This document shows positions 56,289 to 64,000 of a stretch of DNA of 64,000 bases, in pieces (the first letter of the stretch is position 1; each line of letters opens with the position of its first letter). Location: contig JANQJK010000026.1 of NCBI GenBank assembly GCA_028281665.1, positions 241,191 to 305,190 on the forward strand, written 5' to 3'. Made by a program: the position numbers and the translations under genes. Source of the stretch: Hyphococcus sp. Its GTDB lineage: Bacteria > Pseudomonadota > Alphaproteobacteria > Caulobacterales > Parvularculaceae. The notes beneath the pieces were generated by a model that saw only the letters and a list, made by a program, of their open reading frames with translations, was not told the origin of the DNA and made no database searches.

Positions 56289-57320
56289 TCAGGCCGCTCC
56301 AAGGATTTGTTTCAGATCATGTCCCATGGCGGAGACGATCTGCGCCCGGTCAAGATTGAGCGCGTCGCCGCGCGCGGCCAGTGTGGAAAGCCGCTCCCAT
56401 GCCTCGATTAATGCTGAAGGCGTTGCCCCGGCAAGCGGTCCGGCGACCGTCTGGCCGCGCCCTGCCGCTCGGGCGGCGTCGCTGAGAGCGTTAGTGACGG
56501 CGCTGATGAAAAACGCCCATTCTTCTGCGCTCGTCCGTGCAGAGAATTTCGACGCGATGGCGCCGATATCGCCTCCGTCGCTTCCAGCTTCGACAAAGGC
56601 GTGCGCCAGCGACAGCGACGCTGCCCCGCCATCGGCGGCAAGGCTCAGCGCATATCCCGGCCGTCCGTCCGCGTGGTCGGCGATCCGGTCCGCATCCTCC
56701 CCTGTCGCGAGCTCCTCCCCGGCAAGCAGCGCTGCGATCTCGTGTTTCTCAACGGCGCGAAGATCGATGCGCCGGCAACGGGATCGTATCGTCGCCAGCA
56801 GCCGTCCCGGCGCTGCGCTCAGGAGCAAAAGCAGCGTGTTCGCCGGCGGTTCTTCGAGGGCTTTGAGGAGCGCGTTGGCGGCGTTGCGATTCAGATCGTC
56901 CGCTGTGTCGATGATCGCGACCCGCGCGCCCCCAAAGGCGGGCGTATGATTCATAAACTGGGTGAGCTGGCGGATTGTTTCTACAGTGATTTCAGCCTGA
57001 TACTTCGATGTTTTTTCAATCCACTGTCGTTCGGCGACAAAAACGTCCGGATGAGCGTCCTGGGCAATCAGCCGAAAGGCCTGGCTTTTCTCATTGACGT
57101 CGAGACTGGTCGCGTCGCGAAGCGCGGCGGGGTCCAGGACCGCTCGGGCGAGACGGTAGGCCAGCGTCGCTTTCCCCGCGCCCGGGCCCCCGGCGATGAT
57201 CCAGCCATGGGAAAGGGCGCCGGCGGCCATGGTACGCCGCAGCGAGGCTTCCAGGTCTCCTCGGCCGATTTGCCCTGTGCGTTCCCGGGGTTGGAGTAGC
57301 TCGCTCATCTGAGCGGTCAT
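56289..57320 (-). CDS. holB: DNA polymerase III subunit delta'
   Basis: A 343-residue clamp-loader subunit. The P-loop is GGPGAGKAT and the arginine-finger region reads LLLSAAPGRLLATIRSRCRRIDL with an SRC motif. It loads the sliding clamp with DnaX and HolA. It stands 40 bases after tmk, an order common to most Proteobacteria. Confidence 0.94.
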   Translation of the reverse strand: MTAQMSELLQPRERTGQIGRGDLEASLRRTMAAGALSHGWIIAGGPGAGKATLAYRLARAVLDPAALRDATSLDVNEKSQAFRLIAQDAHPDVFVAERQWIEKTSKYQAEITVETIRQLTQFMNHTPAFGGARVAIIDTADDLNRNAANALLKALEEPPANTLLLLLSAAPGRLLATIRSRCRRIDLRAVEKHEIAALLAGEELATGEDADRIADHADGRPGYALSLAADGGAASLSLAHAFVEAGSDGGDIGAIASKFSARTSAEEWAFFISAVTNALSDAARAAGRGQTVAGPLAGATPSALIEAWERLSTLAARGDALNLDRAQIVSAMGHDLKQILGAA

Positions 57321-57360
57321 AGCTCAATCAGAGCCGTCGGCAACAGACGTTTCAGTGATT

Positions 57361-58002
57361 TCAGAGATCAGGGATCCGGCTGGTGACGGCGCACCACACG
57401 GCATCGGCCGTTTCTGCGATTTCGCCGGTGGCGTCGATGACAACGCAGCGCGACGGTTCGCTCCGTGCGATCTCAAGAAAGGCGTCACGCACCCGGTTTT
57501 GAAAATCGGCGCCTTTCGATTCGAACCGGGTTTCGACGCCGGCCCGGTCTCCGGCCCGCGCGAGGCCCTTTTCGACCGGAACGTCCAGAATGATCGACAG
57601 GTCGGGGTCGTGGTCGCCGATGGCGACCTTGTGAAGCGCGGCGGCCGCATCGCGGCCAAGGGCGCCGGCGATGCCCTGATAGGCCATGGTGGAGTCCGCA
57701 AACCGGTCGGTGATGACGACGGCTCCGCGATCGAGCGCCGGCAGGATAACCCTCTCCAGATGATCGCGCCGCGCGGCCACCATAAGGAGCGCCTCCGTCA
57801 TCGGGGACCACCGGTCCTTGTCGCCCACCACGAGCAGCTTGCGGATTTCCTCAGCGCCAGGTGAGCCGCCCGGCTCCCGCGTCGTGACAACCTCGCGCCC
57901 GGTGCGAGACAGCCGCTCCTTCAGCAGTTGAATTTGCGTGGATTTGCCGGCGCCGTCGCCGCCTTCGAAGCTGATAAATGTGCCGCGGCCTTTAGTGCTC
58001 AT
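57361..58002 (-). CDS. tmk: Thymidylate kinase
   Basis: A 213-residue dTMP kinase. P-loop EGGDGAGKST, the DR-type motif TREPGGSP, and RFADSTMAYQG are visible. A LID-like segment is basic (ETRFESKGADFQNRV). It lies between the carboxypeptidase and holB with short gaps. Confidence 0.97.
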   Translation of the reverse strand: MSTKGRGTFISFEGGDGAGKSTQIQLLKERLSRTGREVVTTREPGGSPGAEEIRKLLVVGDKDRWSPMTEALLMVAARRDHLERVILPALDRGAVVITDRFADSTMAYQGIAGALGRDAAAALHKVAIGDHDPDLSIILDVPVEKGLARAGDRAGVETRFESKGADFQNRVRDAFLEIARSEPSRCVVIDATGEIAETADAVWCAVTSRIPDL

Positions 58003-58019
58003 CGCCGCCTTCTGTCGAT

Positions 58020-59180
58020 TTACTGCGCCGGCGCGGCGACATCTTCCGGCTTGGCGAGCAGCATCTTTGCCGCCAGTCCGATCTTGCCGAATACGCCCAT
58101 CTCGCCGACGGCGTTGCCGGCGAACAACGGGTACTCCTTGGCGTCGCCGCCCTCGACTTCGACCCGCAAGAAACCGATCTGCTGGTCTGCATTAACCGGC
58201 GCCGCGACCGGTCCTTCGTAAACGACCGTCGCGCGTGTTTTGTCCGCCAGCGAGCGATGAACAATGGCAGAAATCGGTTCGTCGACGATCAGCGGCGCCG
58301 TCTTCTTTTTGCCTTTGAATATGAGCGCCTCGCCCACCGCGTCACCGCGCTGAAAAAGCGTTTGTCGCGTGAAATCATTGAAGGCGACGCGCATCAATCG
58401 CGCGGACTCGGTTGATCTCTGACGTGCGCTCTCCAGTCCGTTGACGACTACAATCCGGCGCTCGCCGTCCTTTACCGCCGATCCGACAAGGCCATAACCG
58501 GACTCTTTCGTGTGGCCGGTCTTCAATCCATCGGCGCCATCGAAAGCGTCAAGCAAAGGGTTCCGGTTGGCCTGCCGAATTTTCTCCCATGTGAATTCGC
58601 GCTCGGCAAAAAGGCCGTAATACTCGGGATAATCGCGTATCATCTTTCGCGTCAGGATCGCCAAATCCCGCATGGACATTTTCTGGTTTTCATGAGGCAG
58701 GCCGCTGGCGTTTGCGAATGTGGAATCCAGCATGTCCCATTCGCGGGCCTTCTGGGTCATGAGTTCCGCAAAAGCCTCCTCGGAGCCCGAGATGTTCTCC
58801 GCAACGACAATGCAGGCGTCATTGCCTGATTGTACGATAATGCCGCGTAAGAGGTTTTCCACCGAGATTTGCGTGCCGACCCGCACCCACATTGAGGAGC
58901 CCTGCCGCTCCCGCCAGGCTTTCTCGGAAACGTCAAACATGTCGGAGAGCTGAAGCGATCCTTCCTGCAACCGCTCGAAGACGATGGCCGCCGTCATCAG
59001 TTTGGACATCGACGCCGGCGCCGTCGGCGTTCGGGCGTTCTTTTCGAACAGAACCTCGCCGGTTCGGTAGTCCATGATGATGGCGTATTCGCTCGGCGTC
59101 TCGACCGGCTGCGCTATCGCGGAGACACTGCTAAAACCGAATAAAATCAATAAGCTGGAAAGGGCCCTGCTAAAACGCAC
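58020..59180 (-). CDS. D-alanyl-D-alanine carboxypeptidase (PBP5/6 type)
   Basis: A 386-residue peptidoglycan-trimming enzyme. After a signal peptide (LLILFGFSSVSAIAQ) come the active-site SMSK (Ser57, Lys60), SGN (118-120) and KTG in DGLKTGHTKESG. The C-terminal domain ends without an obvious amphipathic anchor helix. I start it at GTG 59180 behind CGGGAG; a TTG 11 codons upstream is an alternative. It is co-transcribed with rlpA. Confidence 0.94.
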   Translation of the reverse strand: MRFSRALSSLLILFGFSSVSAIAQPVETPSEYAIIMDYRTGEVLFEKNARTPTAPASMSKLMTAAIVFERLQEGSLQLSDMFDVSEKAWRERQGSSMWVRVGTQISVENLLRGIIVQSGNDACIVVAENISGSEEAFAELMTQKAREWDMLDSTFANASGLPHENQKMSMRDLAILTRKMIRDYPEYYGLFAEREFTWEKIRQANRNPLLDAFDGADGLKTGHTKESGYGLVGSAVKDGERRIVVVNGLESARQRSTESARLMRVAFNDFTRQTLFQRGDAVGEALIFKGKKKTAPLIVDEPISAIVHRSLADKTRATVVYEGPVAAPVNADQQIGFLRVEVEGGDAKEYPLFAGNAVGEMGVFGKIGLAAKMLLAKPEDVAAPAQ

Positions 59181-59219
59181 GTTCAAGTAACTCCCGATGA
59201 GGCATGCGGCCAAGCGTCC

Positions 59220-60122
59220 TTACGGCGCCAGCACAATAATAACCGCGTTATCATACCCTGCTTCGCGGACGGTCTCCAACCGGTCTGTCGCCTCGGATTC
59301 GCTCGGAAACGGCCCGAGATTAATCCGATAGCGGGACGCTTCAGGCGCGACCCCGGCGCGGGCAATGCGTAACGGCCCCTCATCGGCGAGACTCGCCCGC
59401 AAGGCCGGCAGTTCCTCAATGTTGTCGAGGACGGCAACCTGAACGGCATAGAGCGGCGGTTCGACGGGCGACAATTCCATTTCGGGCAATGGCGGCGGCA
59501 GGTTCGGCTCGCGGCCCGGATCGGCGTCGCCGATCAGCGCCGCCAGTTGGTCTGCGTTGGTCTTGCCGACTGAAGTCGCCGCAGCGAGCACGGGTGATTG
59601 TGCCGCCGGTTTTGTATTGGCGTAAACAGGCTCCGCCTTTTCGCCGGGCAACGGCGCGGGCGCCAAATACCGCACCCGGACTTTCGCCAGCCCCTGCTTT
59701 TCAAAGCCAAGCACGCGCGCCGCCGCGCGCGACAGGTCGATTATCCGGTTCTTGGCAAACGGACCGCGATCATTGACCCGGACGACCGTCCGACGTCCAT
59801 TTTCGAGATTGGTCACCTCAACGAGCGACGGCATTGGCAACGTCGTATGCGCGGCAGTCATCTGCCGCATGTCGTATATCTCGCCGTTCGCCGTCGGGCG
59901 GCCGTGGAAATCGGCGCCGTACCAGGAGGCAACGCCTTTTTCGTCGTAAGACGTATCAACGGCCGGGCGATACCAGCGCCCGTTTATCTTGTAGGGCTTG
60001 CCGACCTTGAAGTGCGGAGACGGAGCCGGCTTCGCGACGTCGCGCGGCGCTGTGGCGCATCCCGCAGCAGAGAGAGCAATTGCGCAGACCGCGAGAGCAA
60101 TTCGAACTTTTAGGTGACCCAT
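59220..60122 (-). CDS. rlpA: RlpA lytic transglycosylase, lipoprotein with SPOR domain
   Basis: A protein of 300 residues. The lipobox LSAAGC is followed by a linker and a double-psi barrel (GVASWYGADFHGRPTANGE, VRVNDRGPF) with the catalytic Asp. The C-terminal 75 residues form a SPOR domain that binds denuded septal glycan. A TTG 10 codons upstream is possible, but ATG 60122 gives a clean lipoprotein start. It is the first gene of the minus-strand operon. Confidence 0.94.
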   Translation of the reverse strand: MGHLKVRIALAVCAIALSAAGCATAPRDVAKPAPSPHFKVGKPYKINGRWYRPAVDTSYDEKGVASWYGADFHGRPTANGEIYDMRQMTAAHTTLPMPSLVEVTNLENGRRTVVRVNDRGPFAKNRIIDLSRAAARVLGFEKQGLAKVRVRYLAPAPLPGEKAEPVYANTKPAAQSPVLAAATSVGKTNADQLAALIGDADPGREPNLPPPLPEMELSPVEPPLYAVQVAVLDNIEELPALRASLADEGPLRIARAGVAPEASRYRINLGPFPSESEATDRLETVREAGYDNAVIIVLAP

Positions 60123-60321
60123 TACGTTTCTGGAGGCTTCAGTGGACAACAAGTGGCGCGACGACCTTCGTCACAGGAACAAAGACGGCCAAAGCTTAAT
60201 CTTGCGTTAACCGTTCTCGCCGTCGCGGGGGAGAATGCCGATTGTTAAGCAATTCGCGGATACGATAGCGCCCCGGCGTTGCGGCGAGCCCCGCAACCGG
60301 CTAAGTGGTCCGATTGCCGCT

Positions 60322-60411
60322 GGAGGGGTGGCAGAGTGGTCGAATGCGGCGGTCTTGAAAACCGTTGAGCGTGTGAGCGTTCCGTGGGTTCGAATCCCAC
60401 CCCCTCCGCCA
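60322..60411 (+). tRNA. tRNA-Ser (anticodon TGA)
   Basis: A 90-base class II tRNA. Acceptor GGAGGGG pairs with CCCCTCC, discriminator G and encoded CCA follow. The anticodon arm is GCGGT, CTTGAAA, ACCGT with anticodon TGA at 60356-60358. A long variable arm and the T-loop TTCGAAT are present. tRNA-Ser genes are common integration sites, and foreign-looking DNA follows. Confidence 0.97.
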
Positions 60412-60569
60412 TCCTGGAACATAAATGCGAACGCCGTTCGCCGCCGTTTCCGCGCCATTTGAAGACGTCAGCAGCCTCAGAAGCTCTTTGTGCGAGCCCA
60501 TATGCGGACTTCGTGCTCAGCGACCTCGCTCGCTGCGCGAACGCCCGCAAATGGTCGCGCCGAAAAGGT

Positions 60570-60770
60570 CTGGTCGGGGCCGGTCTTGGATGCGCGATCC
60601 TGCCGAAATCGGGGGTTGGTTCCAATCCCGGACAATCGGGCCTTTCGAACCGGCCGCTTTCGCCGGTTCTCAAACGCGAGTTGGCCGTTGTGGTCCGCAA
60701 TGACAAACCACGACACAAAGGGTTGCGGGAAATGGAGGCCGCACTGAACGACCTCAAAGTCTCATCTTAG
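60570..60770 (+). pseudogene. C-terminal remnant of a LysR-type transcriptional regulator
   Basis: Sixty-six codons reading LVGAGLGCAILPKSGVG, then RPLSPVLKRELAVVVRNDKP. This resembles the end of a LysR effector-binding domain. There is no DNA-binding domain upstream: the frame runs back into the tRNA-Ser. It is a truncated relic, possibly of the regulator of a lost or neighbouring gene. Confidence 0.6.
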
Positions 60771-60914
60771 GTCCGTTCTCGCGATGAAATTGCCGCTGAC
60801 TACGTCGCGGCCAATTGGCAGCTCCGGTTCGAAGATGCCATCAAGCGGAATGCGGTCGTCCTCAAAGACAACTTTCAACGGCTGGTCGGCCTAACTCTGC
60901 TCGTATCAGGCTAG
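60771..60914 (+). pseudogene. Unrecognised open fragment
   Basis: Forty-seven codons without a convincing start (RDEIAADYVAANWQLRF, then KRNAVVLKDNFQRL), directly in phase after the LysR remnant stop. It looks protein-like (balanced composition) but I cannot name the family. It may be another relic. Confidence 0.3.
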
Positions 60915-61089
60915 GCCTGTCAGCAGAGATCTATGCTTCGACACAAAGCCCCTCCTATTGGCCGAAACTGTCAGGCTCTTGTCCGGGCATGACATGTCGA
61001 TCAGGCGTCCGCTCCGTCAATTTGGTTGCACATCCTGAGTGGCAATCACTCAGGACCGAAACATCAGTGCCAGCCAACGGAGCCCCGTC

Positions 61090-62484
61090 ATGAACACACA
61101 AACCGAAACTAGCGCCGTCGAAAGCAAGATCAGCGGCATCGTCCAAAACCAGCGTGACTATTTCCGCACCAAGGTCACACTCCCCGTCGAGTTCCGCCTG
61201 GAACAGCTCAAGAAATTCGAGGGTCTTTTGCGTGCGCATGAAGATGAGCTCTACGAAGCGATCTACAATGATTTCGGCAAGTCCAAGCACCATACCCAAC
61301 TGACCGAACTATTCCCGCTGTTTGAAGAGCTGGAACTGGCGATCAAGCACCTGAAGGACTGGGCGAAGCCCCGCAAGGTTGCCACCAACCTGCTGAATCA
61401 ACCCGGCAAGAGCTACATCGTGGCCGAACCGCTCGGCACGGCGCTTGTCATCGGCGCCTGGAACTTCCCCTACAACCTGTCGCTCATCCCGGTCGTTGGC
61501 TCGATGATGGCCGGCAACACCACGGTGCTGAAGCCGTCCGAGCTTCCCGCCGAAACAAGCGCGATCATGGCGAAGATCATCAACGAGAACTTCGACCCCG
61601 GTTACCTGCACGTCGTGGAAGGCGGCATTCCGGAAACCACCGCGCTGCTCGACCAGCGGTGGGACAAGATCTTCTTCACCGGCAGCCCGCAGGTCGGCCG
61701 GATCGTCAACCAGGCGGCCGCCCCGCACCTGACCAACGTGACGCTCGAACTGGGCGGCAAGAACCCGGTGATCATCGCCGAGGACGCCTCGGTTGATGTC
61801 AGCGTCAAGCGGATGATCTGGGCCAAGTTCATCAATTCGGGCCAGCTTTGCCTGGCACCGGACTATGTGCTGGTTCACAAGAGCATCAAAGACCGCGTCA
61901 TGGAGCGCATGGTCCACGAGATCGAAAAGCACGACTACACAGTCGAGCGCGGCAATTTCACCCGCATCATCAATGAACGGAACTTTGACCGTGTGGTGGG
62001 TCTGATCAATCCCGACAAGGTCTACTACGGTGGCGAAAGCAACCGCGACGAGCGGGTGATCCAGCCGACGATCGTGCACAATGTCGGCCTCGACGATCCG
62101 ATCATGCAGGACGAAATCTTCGGCCCCATCATCGCGGTCCTGGAGTACGAAACGCTCGATGAAGCCTTCGACATCGTGCACCAGCTTGAAAAGCCGCTGG
62201 CCGGCTATCTGTTCTCTCATGACCGCGACACAAAGGAGCGTTTCCTGGCCGAGATCCCGTTCGGCAGCGGCGCGATCAACGATGCGGTGATGCAGAACAC
62301 CAACTCGAACCTGCCCTTCGGCGGCGTCGGCAACTCCGGCATGGGTCGCTATCACGGCGAGTACAGTCTGGAGTGCTTCTCTCACATGAAACCGGTGCTG
62401 GAGAAGTACTTCGATTTCGAGCCTGACCTCAAATATTACGGTCACACCGACCGGCAGATGAAGTGGATCAGGATGCTGGGCTAA
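61090..62484 (+). CDS. NAD(P)-dependent aldehyde dehydrogenase (class 3-like)
   Basis: A 464-residue enzyme oxidising aldehydes to acids. WNFPYN (catalytic Asn), FTGSPQVGRI (cofactor binding), ELGGKNP (general base Glu) and SGQLCLAPDY (nucleophile Cys) are in order. Lack of a long N-terminal extension, together with the APDY segment, places it near class 3 fatty or aromatic aldehyde dehydrogenases. I start it at ATG 61090 behind GGAG. Codon choice (rich in CTG, ACC, GTC) differs from the ribosomal block. Confidence 0.93.
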   Translation: MNTQTETSAVESKISGIVQNQRDYFRTKVTLPVEFRLEQLKKFEGLLRAHEDELYEAIYNDFGKSKHHTQLTELFPLFEELELAIKHLKDWAKPRKVATNLLNQPGKSYIVAEPLGTALVIGAWNFPYNLSLIPVVGSMMAGNTTVLKPSELPAETSAIMAKIINENFDPGYLHVVEGGIPETTALLDQRWDKIFFTGSPQVGRIVNQAAAPHLTNVTLELGGKNPVIIAEDASVDVSVKRMIWAKFINSGQLCLAPDYVLVHKSIKDRVMERMVHEIEKHDYTVERGNFTRIINERNFDRVVGLINPDKVYYGGESNRDERVIQPTIVHNVGLDDPIMQDEIFGPIIAVLEYETLDEAFDIVHQLEKPLAGYLFSHDRDTKERFLAEIPFGSGAINDAVMQNTNSNLPFGGVGNSGMGRYHGEYSLECFSHMKPVLEKYFDFEPDLKYYGHTDRQMKWIRMLG

Positions 62485-62606
62485 TCCCGGTCTTGATCAG
62501 CGATGCGGTCACCGAGGGTGGCGGCCGCACGAACCCCGCCGAATCTCAATCCCCTTTGACGCAGCGCTCCGTCAGAGCTGCCGAAACGACATGAAAGGAT
62601 GATCCG

Positions 62607-63818
62607 ATGATCCGTCCCCCTATAGCTCTCGCGCTTCGTGCGATGAACCGCTTCTTCACCCCCGAAAAGCCGCTGACCTTCTCAGGCAAAGGCGCCATGA
62701 TCAAACTCGCCGATTTGATGGTGCGCAGCGGTTCCAAACGCCCGCTTATCGTCACCGACAGCTTCCTTTTGAAGAACGGTATGCTCAATGGTCTCTTGGA
62801 CTTCCTGAAGCAGGAAGGCTGCGACGCCACGGTTTTTGACGGGATCATCCCCAACCCCACCTTTGCGGTTGTCGAAGAAGGCGTCGCGGCCATTCGCAAG
62901 GGCAGGTGCGACAGTGTCTTCGCCGTGGGCGGTGGCTCGGCCATCGACGCGGCCAAGGTGATGGCGTCGGCCAGCACCAGCAAGAAGCCTCTCGACAAAC
63001 TAGCCGGCATCCTCAAGGTCGATCAGCCCTTGCTGCCTTTCTATGTGGTGGCCACCACGTCGGGCACCGGGTCTGAGGTCACGACCGCCGCGGTGATCTC
63101 CGACACCAAGACCCACAAGAAGACATTCTTCGTGGATCCCAAATACATGCCCATCGCCGCGGCGTTCGACACCGGTTTGCTGGTGTCGCTGCCTGGTCCG
63201 ATGACGGCGGGCACCGGCATGGATGCGCTGACCCACGCCATTGAAGCCTTCACGTCACGCGCCCGCACAGCCAACACCGATCGTGATGCGGCGACGGCCA
63301 TTCGTCTGATCGTGGAGTTCTTGCCGGTCGCATACGCCAACCCCGGCGATGAGCGAGCCCGTGAGATGGTTGCGCTCGGTTCGTTCCTGGCGGGCAACGC
63401 CTTCACCCGTGCCGGACTTGGCTATGTGCACGCGATCTCTCACCAGATCAGCACGCATTACAACACGCCACATGGTCTGGCGAATGCGATCCTTCTGCCG
63501 CGCGTTTTGCGCTTCAACAAGGACGCCTGTTCGGAGCGTTTCGCTGAACTGGAGCGCATGCTTCTGGGCAGTACCGACCAGCCCTATGCGCCGGACCAGG
63601 CACAACGGTTCATCGACCGCGTGGATACCCTGGCTGAGACCGTCGGCATCCCTGTGAACCTTGATGACATTCAGCAGAAGGACTTTGCCTCCATCACAAA
63701 GGATGCCCTGGCAGAAGCGCGGTCCTCCTACGCCGTGCCCAAGGTCATGCGCAAAGGCGATGTGACGAAGATCCTCGAGTCAGTTTCCACCGGCAGTTGG
63801 GCCGTCAACTTCGCATAA
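62607..63818 (+). CDS. Iron-containing alcohol dehydrogenase
   Basis: A 403-residue group III dehydrogenase. The nucleotide-binding AVGGGSAIDAAKVMA and TSGTGSEVTTAAVI are clear. Iron ligands are expected at Asp/His positions in GMDALTHAIEAF, AISHQISTHYNTPHG and nearby. It lies 122 bases after the aldehyde dehydrogenase and has AAAGGA before its ATG. Together the pair could convert an alcohol to an acid through an aldehyde. Confidence 0.93.
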   Translation: MIRPPIALALRAMNRFFTPEKPLTFSGKGAMIKLADLMVRSGSKRPLIVTDSFLLKNGMLNGLLDFLKQEGCDATVFDGIIPNPTFAVVEEGVAAIRKGRCDSVFAVGGGSAIDAAKVMASASTSKKPLDKLAGILKVDQPLLPFYVVATTSGTGSEVTTAAVISDTKTHKKTFFVDPKYMPIAAAFDTGLLVSLPGPMTAGTGMDALTHAIEAFTSRARTANTDRDAATAIRLIVEFLPVAYANPGDERAREMVALGSFLAGNAFTRAGLGYVHAISHQISTHYNTPHGLANAILLPRVLRFNKDACSERFAELERMLLGSTDQPYAPDQAQRFIDRVDTLAETVGIPVNLDDIQQKDFASITKDALAEARSSYAVPKVMRKGDVTKILESVSTGSWAVNFA

Positions 63819-63841
63819 GCCAATAGGAAAGGAGCACGCTC

Positions 63842-64000
63842 ATGATCCCCGTTATGTGCATTGTCCAGGAAGGGCAAATTCCTCACCACGCCGAACGTGG
63901 CCTCAAGTCTCAGATCGACGCATTCACGCAGCGCGCCTTCTCGGCGCCGGCGGACATCGATTGGATCGTGGTGCCGGAAGGCAGCGGGTTCACCGCTGGT
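63842..64000 (+). CDS. Tautomerase-like protein, N-terminal part (runs off window)
   Basis: The first 53 codons of a small protein beginning MIPVMCIVQEGQIPHHAERG with a later WIVVPEGSGFTAG. This fits the 4-oxalocrotonate/MIF tautomerase superfamily, although the catalytic residue is usually Pro at position 2 and here Pro is third. It starts 23 bases after the alcohol dehydrogenase with AAGGAG, so it is part of the same cassette. The assignment rests on partial sequence. Confidence 0.5.
   Translation, partial: MIPVMCIVQEGQIPHHAERGLKSQIDAFTQRAFSAPADIDWIVVPEGSGFTAG

Larger units (their letters stand above)
60412..61089. other. Low-information segment between tRNA-Ser and the dehydrogenase cassette
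   Basis: About 680 bases with gene fragments but no intact gene. It holds a LysR C-terminal remnant (60570-60770) and an unrecognised open fragment (60771-60914). Codon patterns change across it. It looks like the decayed left edge of an acquired segment. No attachment-site repeat of the tRNA 3' end was found inside the window. Confidence 0.5.

Noticed and set aside
60207..60458. Minus-strand open frame across tRNA-Ser
   Set aside because: The GGGGGIRTHG segment is the usual antisense artefact of a tRNA-Ser gene.

Overview
The window is a chromosomal stretch of an alphaproteobacterium. Supporting traits are the ATP12-type F1-ATPase chaperone, a single LolC/E-type permease, a short prolyl-tRNA synthetase without an editing insertion, a short adenylate kinase, a zinc-free S14, a TatD whose first metal motif reads SHVNLH, and gene orders typical of the class. 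A Parvularculales or Hyphomonadaceae-like marine lineage is my inference and was not tested against a database.

Layout: (1) 1-3873 carries the 5' end of trpE and ppiD on the minus strand, then tpiA and an alpha/beta hydrolase on the plus strand. (2) 3874-33470 is one long co-directional information-processing block: L10 leader, rplJ, rplL, rpoB, rpoC, a terminator and a palindromic repeat, then the str, S10, spc and alpha operons from rpsL to rplQ, including secY and adk. The usual secE-nusG-rplK-rplA group is missing upstream of rplJ. (3) 33686-41249 holds an ABC exporter and a tight plus-strand run: deg protease, rarA, a sterol-desaturase-like gene, crcB, rluC-type pseudouridine synthase and atp12. 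(4) 41246-49855 is mixed in orientation: EF-hand protein, lipB, a small FliN-like protein, tRNA-Leu(GAG), two small exported unknowns, proS, lolC/E, an NTF2-like gene, lolD and an S9 peptidase.

(5) 50008-54638 is the mobile part. A full-length Tn3-family transposase diverges from a tyrosine recombinase across a roughly 300-bp gap. That gap contains a perfect 8-8-8 palindrome resembling a recombinase core site. (6) 54658-60122 is a minus-strand envelope and replication operon: rlpA, dacA-type carboxypeptidase, tmk, holB, tatD and a PhnP-like metallohydrolase. (7) After tRNA-Ser(TGA) at 60322-60411 the DNA looks acquired. It has gene debris including a LysR C-terminal remnant, then an aldehyde dehydrogenase, an iron-containing alcohol dehydrogenase and a truncated tautomerase, with codon choice unlike the core genes.

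Short palindromic repeats punctuate the core block: before rplJ, between rpoB and rpoC, before rpsL, and after rplQ. The strongest candidate for something undescribed is the Tn3 transposase plus tyrosine recombinase pair with its lox-like site. Next come the broken gene order before rplJ and the palindromic element lying inside the rpoBC transcription unit.
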